This document shows, one piece after another, positions 4,103 through 10,383 of a stretch of DNA of 10,383 bases. A program made the position numbers and the translations under genes. The stretch is from Lentisphaerota bacterium (GTDB lineage Bacteria > Verrucomicrobiota > Kiritimatiellia > RFP12 > UBA3636): the NCBI GenBank assembly GCA_012514445.1, contig JAAZAI010000619.1, positions 1-10,383 on the forward strand, written 5' to 3'. Every line of letters starts with the position of its first letter. Within the stretch, counting starts at the first letter, position 1. The notes beneath the pieces were generated by a model. The model did no database searches. It was not told the DNA's origin and saw nothing but the letters and a program-made list of their open reading frames with translations.

Positions 4103-5551
4103 CTACCCCCGGCGACTGGCCGATGGCGCTCGGCCGACGCCGGCCCAGGCCTGCGAGGACCGGGTCGGGCGCCCGGCGCGAAGCGCGCCGTTCTCGACGT
4201 AGCCTTCCGGCCGCCAGGCCAGTTCCTCCACGAGACGGTCCCGCCAGAGCGCGGTGCGGTCGGCGCGCTCGACCGAAAGGTCGTGGAGTTCCTGGGGATC
4301 CTCGGCGAGGTCGAAGAGCAGCTCGCGGCCCGTCTGGCTGAACCAGCAGTACTTCTCGCGCCCGTCCGTCAGCCATTGGTTGGAAAGCGAACCGCCGGGA
4401 TGCTCGCCGTGGATGACGTCGTGCCCCTGCCCTGCCGCGAACAGGCTGCGCCCGTCGAGCCCGTCGGGCGGCGCGATGCCGCAGACGTCGCAGATCGTCG
4501 GAAAGACGTCGCGGATCTCGGCCAGACGCTCGTCGACGACGCCCGACCGGCCTTCCCGCAGGGATCGGGGGAGGTGGACGACGAGCGGGATGCCGGCGGC
4601 GCTTTCGAACGGCACGCCCTTGCGGACCAGATCGTGGTCGAAGAGCATGTCGCCGTGGTCGGCCATGAAGACGACGAGCGTGTCGTCCCAGAGCCGCAGG
4701 TCGCCGAGTTCGACGAAGAGGCGGTTGAGTTCGTAGTCGATCTGGGAGACGAGGGCGCAGTAGGCGCGGCGGGCGCGTTCGCGGGAATGCGCGTCCTCGG
4801 GAATGGGATTCTCGGGGTTGACGTAGGTCGCGAGACCTTCGGTCCAGTCGCCGGCGAGGGGCGGCGGGATCGGTCGCCCCTCGTACATGGCGAGGTAGGA
4901 CGGCGGCGGATCGAGGGGGGAATGCGGCCGGTGGTAGGATGTCTTGAGGAAGAACGGTTTCGTGGGATCGCGGCGGCGGAGGAACTCGATGCTTTTGCTT
5001 GTGACCCAGGCCGTGGGATGGAGCCTCTCGTCCCAGGTCCAGGCGCGCATGGCGTAGCCGTTGCATCCCAGGCCGCAGTCGCAGATGTCGGCGCCGGGGC
5101 CGAGTTCGCGGCGCAGGTCGGGCAGGTAGTCGTCGTACTCCATCGGATCGCGGTGTTTGCGGCGCTTGTCGTGGAGGAAGCCGTCGTGGAGCACGACGTT
5201 GTGGAAGCCCATCACGTTGCGGGCGGGCTCGACGTGCATCTTGCCGACGCACTGGGTGTGGTATCCCGCCTGTGCGAGCGTGCCGGCCAGCGTCGTGGAG
5301 TACCGCCATTCGGGATTCGCGTCGTAGCCGGTGAAGCCGTGGTTCTCGTGGCGGAGTCCGGTCATCAGCGAGGCCCGCGCCGCGATGCAGCTCGGGCAGG
5401 CGGAGTAGGCGCGGGTGAAGTTGACGCCTTCGCGTGCGAGCTGGTCGAGGTGCGGCGTGTGGACGAACGCCGGCCGGTTGAGGCCGAGCGCGTCGCGTCG
5501 CATCTGGTCGGCGACGACGAGCAGGACGTTGGGGCGTGTGTGCTGGGGCAT
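4103..5551 (-). CDS. Formylglycine-dependent sulfatase (S1-type, arylsulfatase-like)
   Basis: A 482-aa hydrolase of the alkaline-phosphatase-like sulfatase superfamily, which removes sulfate esters from organic substrates, often glycans. It has RPNVLLVVADQ at 6-16 with metal ligand D15, and the activation site SCIAARASLMTG with catalytic C55 to be converted to formylglycine. Further on are GKMH at 103-106 (K104, H106), YHRPHSP near 206-212, ADHGD at 297-301 and RKG near 310-312. Near the C-terminus is the usual LLFDLAEDPQELHDLS. The activation motif is CxAxR instead of the common CxPxR. The ATG at 5551 has CAGGAG 6-7 bases upstream and starts just before the conserved first strand; the longer frame to 5716 adds non-homologous residues. 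No signal peptide is visible, so it is probably cytoplasmic unless exported otherwise. The last ~25 residues are low-complexity. The substrate is unknown; no activating enzyme is in the window. Confidence 0.95.
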   Translation of the reverse strand: MPQHTRPNVLLVVADQMRRDALGLNRPAFVHTPHLDQLAREGVNFTRAYSACPSCIAARASLMTGLRHENHGFTGYDANPEWRYSTTLAGTLAQAGYHTQCVGKMHVEPARNVMGFHNVVLHDGFLHDKRRKHRDPMEYDDYLPDLRRELGPGADICDCGLGCNGYAMRAWTWDERLHPTAWVTSKSIEFLRRRDPTKPFFLKTSYHRPHSPLDPPPSYLAMYEGRPIPPPLAGDWTEGLATYVNPENPIPEDAHSRERARRAYCALVSQIDYELNRLFVELGDLRLWDDTLVVFMADHGDMLFDHDLVRKGVPFESAAGIPLVVHLPRSLREGRSGVVDERLAEIRDVFPTICDVCGIAPPDGLDGRSLFAAGQGHDVIHGEHPGGSLSNQWLTDGREKYCWFSQTGRELLFDLAEDPQELHDLSVERADRTALWRDRLVEELAWRPEGYVENGALRAGRPTRSSQAWAGVGRAPSASRRG

Positions 5552-5582
5552 GGCGTCTCCTGTGGGTTGCTTCCACCCCTGC

Positions 5583-5611
5583 ATGATAGAGTCCCGCTTC
5601 TTGAAGCGCAA
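5583..5611 (-). promoter_or_regulatory. Candidate sulfatase promoter with dyad in the spacer
   Basis: On the minus strand, TTGCGC (5611-5606) and TATCAT (5588-5583) are 17 bases apart. The -10 is one base off consensus, the -35 is weak. Between them lies CGCTTC-AA-GAAGCG (5608-5595), a perfect 6-bp inverted repeat that could be a repressor or activator site. Transcription would start near 5576, leaving a 25-base leader with the Shine-Dalgarno. Confidence 0.5.
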
Positions 5612-5831
5612 CCGTTTTCTGAGGATGGCGAAGACTATTCGCTGGCCAGTTGCGATGGAACCCGTCGCGAGGACGTCTACTTGCCCGATTTGGCGCGGGT
5701 GACGTTTGACCGCCATGCTCTGGGGGAAGCGGCGGGCAGGATGATGCTGGCCTCGATTCAGGGGCGGACGGAGGAATGCGCCTCCAGAATGGTGCGCGGC
5801 GAGTGGGTGGAAGGGGCGACCCTGAGGTTTG

Positions 5832-8339
5832 TCAGCGGGGCCTGACGCGGCGCGTGGGTTCGGCCTGCGACGGATCCTCGGGCCAGTAATGGCGGGGATA
5901 GCGACCGCGCAGATCCTTGCGGACTTCGGGATAGCCGTTCTTCCAGAAGCTCTCCAGATCCGCCGTGATCTGCACCGGACGCTGCGCCGGCGAGAGCAGC
6001 TTGAGCAGCACCCGGACGCGCCCGCCTGCGACGGACGGGGTGCGCATCATGCCGAACACCTCCTGGATGCGCACGGCGGCGGCGGGCTGCGCCTCGGTGT
6101 AGTCGATGCGGATGTTCGAGCCGCTGGGCACGCGCAGATGCGTCGGCGCCAGCGCGTCCAGCCGCCGCGCGGCGGGCCCCAGCAGGCCGAGCAGCGCCGA
6201 CGTCAAGTCGACGTCGGCCGCCTGCGCCAGCGAACGCATCCCGTAGAGCGACGGCCCGATCCAGCGCTCCAGCGTCGCGGCGAGCGCCTCGTCCGAGACA
6301 TCCGGCAGCGCCTCCTCCGGCATCGCCGCGGCGACGACGCGGATGCGCGCCTGGAGGTTGCGGGCGCCGTCGGTCCAGTTCAGCCGCTCGACGCCCTCCT
6401 GGCGGATGCCGTCGCAGAGACAGGCGAGGATCGCCGCGTCGTCGGGGTCCTTGAGCGGCTGTTCGCGCACCTGCACGTCGCCGAACATCTCGCGTTCGGC
6501 GGCTTCGACGCGCTTGGCCCGCGCGTTCCACGCGATGGCGGCGACGGTGTGGAAGAGGTGCGAGAAATGGCGTTCCACCTCGGCCTGCGCGATCGGGGCG
6601 GCAAGGCGGATCGTGGCGTCGGCGTCGCGGTCGTCGATCTCCGCCACGCAGATCCAGTCGCTGGCCGCGAGCGGGTCGCCGGGCCGCAGCTTCGCGCCGC
6701 GTCCGCCGCTGAGCAGGTAGCGACCGGCGTCGTCCGCGAGCTTGCGTCCGAGACCGATGCGGTCCGGGTACGCCCAGGCGAGCAGGAGCCCGACGGAGAG
6801 GGGGCGGGGTGCGGACTCCGCCACGGCGAGGCCGTCGAGCTCGCGGTTCCAGGAGGCGGCGAGTTCGCGGATGCGCTGGCGGACGGCGGGGGCGATGGCG
6901 CCGCGGGGCGTTTCGATTTCGCCGAGCAGGTGGGCGATGTTGGAGGAGAGGCGGGCACCGGCGGCGGGGCCTTCGGAGAGGATCGCGGCGAGCAGGCAGG
7001 CGTTGCGGCGGGATTCGGCGTCGCCGCAGGCGGCGGCCTCGATCATGGCGTGGGCGAGGCGCGGATGCGTGCCCAGACGCGCCATGCGGCGGCCGCGCGG
7101 CGTGATGCGGCCGGCGGAATCGAGCGCCTGGAGGCCGGTGAGCAGATCGAGCGCCTGGCGCCATGTCGAGGCCGGCGGCGGCGTGAGCCACGGCAGGGAG
7201 TCCGCCGCGGACGAGCTCCAGTCGGCCGTCTGGAGCGCGAGCGGGGCGAGGTCGGCGGTGAGGATTTCGGGGAGCGAGGCGGCGTCGAGCCGCGCATCCT
7301 CCTCCTCGCTCCAGATGCGGTAGCAGACGCCGGGGCCGAGGCGGCCGGCGCGGCCCCGGCGCTGGTCGGCGCGGTCGCGGGCGATGGCGACGGTTTCGAG
7401 GCGGCTCATGCCGGTGGCGTGGGAGAAGCGCGAGACGCGCGCGCAGCCGGAGTCCACGACGGCGGCGATGCCGTCGATCGTCAGCGACGACTCGGCGATG
7501 GAAGTGGCGAGGACGACCTTGCGGCGTCCGGGCGGGGAGGGGCGCAGCGCGGCGTCCTGTTCGCCTTTGGGGAGCGCGGCATAGAGCGGGACGAGGTCCG
7601 TTCCGGGGCTGGCGGCGCCGCCGAGGATCTCCGCGGCGGCGCGGATCTCGCCTTCGCCGGGGAGGAAGGCGAGCACGGAGCCGGGCTGCTCGGCAAGGGC
7701 GCGGCGGACGATCGCGGCGGTGCGCTCGGCGATGCGCTCCGCCTTCGGACGCGGGGCGAAGACGGTCTCCACGGGGAACATCCGCCCTTCGGCGGAGACG
7801 ACGGGCGCGTCGCCGAGGTGGCGCGCCACGGGGCCGGCGTCGAGCGTGGAGGACATGACGAGGATGCGCAGGTCGGGGCGGAGGTTGCGCTGGACGTCGA
7901 GGGCGAGCGCGAGGCCGAAGTCCGCGTTGACGCTGCGCTCGTGGAATTCGTCGAAGACGAGCAGCCCGGCGTCGGCGAGTTCAGGATCGGCGGCGATGCG
8001 GCGGGAGAGGAGGCCTTCGGTGAGGACGATGATCCGCGTATCGCGGCCGAAGCAGCGTTCGAGGCGCATGTGGTGGCCGACGGTGGCGCCGGACGCTTCG
8101 CCGAGGAGGTCGGCCATGCGCCAGGAGGCGGCTCGGGCGGCCATGCGGCGCGGTTCGAGCATGAGGATGCGCTTGCCGGCGAGCCAGTCTTCGCCGAGGA
8201 GGGCGAGGGGGACGACGGTCGTCTTGCCGGAGCCCGGTGGCGCGGTCAGGACGGCGGCGCGGTGGTCGCGCAGGGCCGTGCGCAGACGCGGCAGGGCGGC
8301 GGCGACGGGGAGGTCGGGGAGTTGCGGATTGGCTGGCAT
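5832..8339 (-). CDS. hrpB: ATP-dependent helicase HrpB (DEAH-box)
   Basis: An 835-aa superfamily 2 DEAH-box helicase, typical in length for HrpB. Motif I is APPGSGKTT (33-41), motif II is DEFHERS (130-136) and motif III is SSTLDA (163-168). FLPGEGEI follows near 225-232, ATSIAESSLTI (278-288) is the next family block, and motif VI is QRRGRAGR (326-333). The C-terminus carries the HrpB-specific signature, with FWKNGYPEVRKDLRGRYPRHYWPEDP near residues 795-820. This separates it from HrpA and from eukaryotic splicing DEAH helicases. HrpB's cellular job is poorly defined; RNA remodelling in the cytoplasm is the usual assumption. The ATG at 8339 is chosen by alignment to the family start (PVAAALPRL before motif I); there is no good Shine-Dalgarno. 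It begins 23 bp after the glycoside hydrolase stop on the same strand, so co-transcription is likely. A functional link to its neighbours is not evident. Confidence 0.97.
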   Translation of the reverse strand: MPANPQLPDLPVAAALPRLRTALRDHRAAVLTAPPGSGKTTVVPLALLGEDWLAGKRILMLEPRRMAARAASWRMADLLGEASGATVGHHMRLERCFGRDTRIIVLTEGLLSRRIAADPELADAGLLVFDEFHERSVNADFGLALALDVQRNLRPDLRILVMSSTLDAGPVARHLGDAPVVSAEGRMFPVETVFAPRPKAERIAERTAAIVRRALAEQPGSVLAFLPGEGEIRAAAEILGGAASPGTDLVPLYAALPKGEQDAALRPSPPGRRKVVLATSIAESSLTIDGIAAVVDSGCARVSRFSHATGMSRLETVAIARDRADQRRGRAGRLGPGVCYRIWSEEEDARLDAASLPEILTADLAPLALQTADWSSSAADSLPWLTPPPASTWRQALDLLTGLQALDSAGRITPRGRRMARLGTHPRLAHAMIEAAACGDAESRRNACLLAAILSEGPAAGARLSSNIAHLLGEIETPRGAIAPAVRQRIRELAASWNRELDGLAVAESAPRPLSVGLLLAWAYPDRIGLGRKLADDAGRYLLSGGRGAKLRPGDPLAASDWICVAEIDDRDADATIRLAAPIAQAEVERHFSHLFHTVAAIAWNARAKRVEAAEREMFGDVQVREQPLKDPDDAAILACLCDGIRQEGVERLNWTDGARNLQARIRVVAAAMPEEALPDVSDEALAATLERWIGPSLYGMRSLAQAADVDLTSALLGLLGPAARRLDALAPTHLRVPSGSNIRIDYTEAQPAAAVRIQEVFGMMRTPSVAGGRVRVLLKLLSPAQRPVQITADLESFWKNGYPEVRKDLRGRYPRHYWPEDPSQAEPTRRVRPR

Positions 8340-8362
8340 GCTCGAGGCATGATAGCAAATCG

Positions 8363-10383
8363 CTACCGGCGAAGCCAGACGGGGCCGTATTGCCGCGGGG
8401 ACTTTTCGTTCACGATGCCGTCGAACAAGCGGAGGCCGTGGCGGCGGGCCTTCCGTCCGGGATCGATGTCGTTGACCGCCAGCGCGAACCCGAAGGCCTC
8501 GCCGGGCTTCAGAGGCGAAGCAACACCGAGCTGGTCCCAAGGGAAGTCCAGTTGATAGACGGTTACGTTCCCCTCTCGGGCCACGGCGACGCGAACGTGG
8601 TGTCGGGCCGTATCGGCGGGAAGCGCGGCATCATGGCTGATCTGGATGTACGCGACGCCATTCGTGGAAGCCCCGTCCGCCGCCCCCGCGACCGCGAATT
8701 CGAAGATGCGGTGGCCACCCAGGGTGCTGCTGGCGTCGGCGCCGGCGAAGCCCGCTTCCCAGGGTTTGAGGACGTCCATGTCAAAGCCGATTTGCAGGGA
8801 GTCCTGCTGCCAGAGGTCCTTGAGGTCGCCGCGCGCGTTCGTCTGGTGATGCTCGTCGTCGGTCACGCGGATCTGGAGGTGCAGCCCCGCGTCTGAGTGC
8901 ATCAGGCGCAGCGATCCGCGGCAGTCATCGAAATCGGGCGTGTTGGCAACTTCTCCGAAAGGCGCCCAGTCGGAGAACTCCGCCCAGTCGCCGGGGTTCG
9001 CAAGCGGAGTCGCCGCGAGAGCCGTCCATTCGATCACGTGCTCGACGGTTCGGCCGTCGGCGCTCTTGCGGACTACCGTGGTCTGATTGCGCCGGCCGGG
9101 GATCGCATCGGTCATGTTGAAGTGGACGATGCGTCGTCCATGGGGCGGAAGTTCGAGGCGGACTTTTTTTTCGGGCTTGTCCGCCAGTCCGATCGTCTCG
9201 GCCTGCGTGGTTCCCGCGACGTTGGACTGGAGCGTCGCGACCAGGCGGGGGTGGGGCGCATCCGCGGGCCATTTGAACTCGAGGGACTCGAGGTGGACGG
9301 GCGCCACCAGTTCGAACGGCAGGAGCCGCCAGCGTCCATCCTGCTTCGAGAATGCGGCGTAGGAGCCGCTCCGCAGCGTTGCCGGCGCCGTGCCCATTGC
9401 CTCAAGCGGCCAGAAGGGGTCGGAATCGGAAACGGCGGACGGATCGCATCCGGCGATCTTGGGGAGCACGGGGAGGTCGCGCAGGCCGTCGGCGGGCGCT
9501 TCGAGAAAGAGGGGGTCCGGCGTGACCGTCAACGGTTGCGCGAGCGCCACCGGCTTCCCGAGCAAGTCGACCGCGCGGGTGATCGCAAAAGGGAGCCGGA
9601 TGGTTTCGGCGCCAGCCGTTGTCCAAAGCCCCATCTGGAGCGTGTCGTCGCGGCGCCCGAGCACGAGATGCGTCGTGGGCGTGAGCGTGAAATGGCCGAT
9701 GGGCGTCGAGCCGGCGAACCATTTGGAGACCGTGGAAAAGGCGGCGTAGCCGGGCTGGGGGCGCCCTTGTTCGTCGAAGAGGGAGAAGGCCGCCTCTCCG
9801 GAATTTTTCGTGCGATAGTCGAGCACAAAATAGATCATCGCGTCGATGCCGACGCTCCAGCCCAGGGCGAGGGAGCGGGCGACGTACTGCGTCTGCGTCC
9901 AGCGGTCGACGTGCGGTTGCCAGGTGCCGGCCGCGGCGGTCCAGCCGAACTCGGTGAGGTAGACGGGCTTGTCGCGCCGCCCCTTGGCCTCAAGCCATCC
10001 AGTCAGCGCGAGGAGGTTGTCCAGAAAATCCGCCTCCGGCGGCGTGCCGCCGACGTAGGCGTGCATGTCGATGAAGTCGATGACGTCGAGGAGGCCGGCC
10101 TGGGCGAGTTTCTCCAGGTCGCCGATGCGGATCGAATAGAGTCCGGGGCCGCCGACGAGGTAGTCGGGGCTGACGGACTTCAGGCCGGCGCGCACCGCGC
10201 GGGCGTAGTCGACCAGCTCGGCGTGGGAGCCCTTCCAGTGGGCCAGAGGCTCGTTGTACATGGAGAAGGCGCGCGGCAGCGCGTTCGACCGGGCGTGCGC
10301 GGCGACGCAGTTGGCGACGTCGCGCCAGTCCCTGGCCGGGTAGAACGGATTTCCGAAACCCGGCATTCGCGCGTTGTCTGGCA
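8363..10383 (-). CDS. Clan GH-A-like glycoside hydrolase with C-terminal CBM9-like domain, 5' end outside window
   Basis: The frame is open to the right edge, so the N-terminus lies outside the window; the first ATG inside (10366) is internal. Counted from there, 667 residues are visible. The N-terminal part looks like the second half of a TIM barrel. SMYNEP at 35-40 gives a candidate acid/base E39 after strand 4, FIDMHAY follows at about 98-104, and YLTEFGW at 136-142 gives a candidate nucleophile E139. This is the retaining clan GH-A pattern, closest by eye to GH39- or GH5-type enzymes. Residues about 215-450 form beta-rich accessory domains. Residues about 452-667 resemble CBM9-like sugar-binding domains (LHLQIRVTDDEHHQ, DLWQQDSLQIGFD, closing GIVNEKSPRQYGPVWL). 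It probably acts on a glycan and may be secreted, but the signal peptide region is not visible. The substrate is unknown. hrpB follows 23 bp downstream. Confidence 0.85.
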   Translation of the reverse strand, partial: PDNARMPGFGNPFYPARDWRDVANCVAAHARSNALPRAFSMYNEPLAHWKGSHAELVDYARAVRAGLKSVSPDYLVGGPGLYSIRIGDLEKLAQAGLLDVIDFIDMHAYVGGTPPEADFLDNLLALTGWLEAKGRRDKPVYLTEFGWTAAAGTWQPHVDRWTQTQYVARSLALGWSVGIDAMIYFVLDYRTKNSGEAAFSLFDEQGRPQPGYAAFSTVSKWFAGSTPIGHFTLTPTTHLVLGRRDDTLQMGLWTTAGAETIRLPFAITRAVDLLGKPVALAQPLTVTPDPLFLEAPADGLRDLPVLPKIAGCDPSAVSDSDPFWPLEAMGTAPATLRSGSYAAFSKQDGRWRLLPFELVAPVHLESLEFKWPADAPHPRLVATLQSNVAGTTQAETIGLADKPEKKVRLELPPHGRRIVHFNMTDAIPGRRNQTTVVRKSADGRTVEHVIEWTALAATPLANPGDWAEFSDWAPFGEVANTPDFDDCRGSLRLMHSDAGLHLQIRVTDDEHHQTNARGDLKDLWQQDSLQIGFDMDVLKPWEAGFAGADASSTLGGHRIFEFAVAGAADGASTNGVAYIQISHDAALPADTARHHVRVAVAREGNVTVYQLDFPWDQLGVASPLKPGEAFGFALAVNDIDPGRKARRHGLRLFDGIVNEKSPRQYGPVWLRR

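Noticed and set aside
4038..5576. Long minus-strand frame overlapping the sulfatase in another phase
   Set aside because: Its translation is extremely Arg- and Pro-rich with no fold; it is an out-of-phase shadow.
5552..5716. Longer N-terminus of the sulfatase
   Set aside because: It would run through the candidate promoter and precede a well-placed Shine-Dalgarno and ATG at 5551; the extra residues do not resemble a signal peptide or sulfatase sequence.
4283..5845. Long plus-strand frame opposite the sulfatase
   Set aside because: Antisense shadow; the minus strand encodes a sulfatase with all catalytic motifs and a good Shine-Dalgarno.
8340..8540. 67-residue N-terminal extension of HrpB
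   Set aside because: It lies inside the coding end of the glycoside hydrolase in another phase and is Arg-rich; family members start close to the ATG at 8339.
5829..8555. A 908-codon plus-strand frame opposite hrpB
   Set aside because: It mirrors the high-GC codon pattern of hrpB, is rich in Gly, Ala and Arg, and shows no domain.
1..10383. CRISPR array, transposase or integrase genes, tRNA-linked attachment site
   Set aside because: No regularly spaced repeats, no recombinase motifs and no tRNA sequence were found on either strand.

Overview
This is a GC-rich bacterial chromosome segment with densely packed genes and two oppositely oriented blocks. The gene content is a tRNA-modification GTPase, a HrpB-type helicase, a formylglycine sulfatase and a secreted-type glycoside hydrolase with a CBM9-like tail. 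That mix would fit a polysaccharide-degrading PVC-group bacterium (Kiritimatiellota, Lentisphaerota or Planctomycetota). The assignment rests on gene content only and is tentative.

Layout. Positions 1-2306 (+ strand) hold the 3' part of an unrecognised single-pass membrane protein, joined to mnmE by a 4-base ATGA overlap. Positions 2325-2983 (- strand) hold a compact type II toxin-antitoxin pair, a Phd/VapB-like antitoxin followed by a VapC-like PIN toxin. It converges on mnmE with an 18-bp gap and has its own sigma70-like promoter and operator-like dyad. Positions 3030-3611 (- strand) hold a short gene for the zinc-ribbon-like CxxC...CxxC tail usually found at the end of PAS or receiver sensory proteins. 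It is probably a remnant or standalone fragment, and it too has a well-formed promoter.

Positions 3612-4102 contain no convincing protein gene but are not featureless. They hold a G-quadruplex-type tract, a GC-rich hairpin, and two copies of an AT-rich dyad (TGTAAT-TTGA ... TCAA-ATTACA). Between and overlapping the dyads are a plus-strand promoter, two stem-loops and a hairpin with T-tracts on both sides. Together these look like a roughly 165-nt small RNA gene of unknown family, and this is the most interesting element in the window.

Positions 4103-10383 (- strand) read, in transcription order: a 5'-truncated clan GH-A-like glycoside hydrolase with a CBM9-like domain, hrpB 23 bp downstream, and then, after a 280-bp gap with its own promoter, a sulfatase with a CxAxR activation motif. 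The hydrolase and sulfatase would suit breakdown of a sulfated glycan. HrpB is probably an unrelated passenger. I found no complete novel multi-gene system. The new leads are the candidate small RNA and its dyads, the orphan CxxC protein and the toxin-antitoxin operator.
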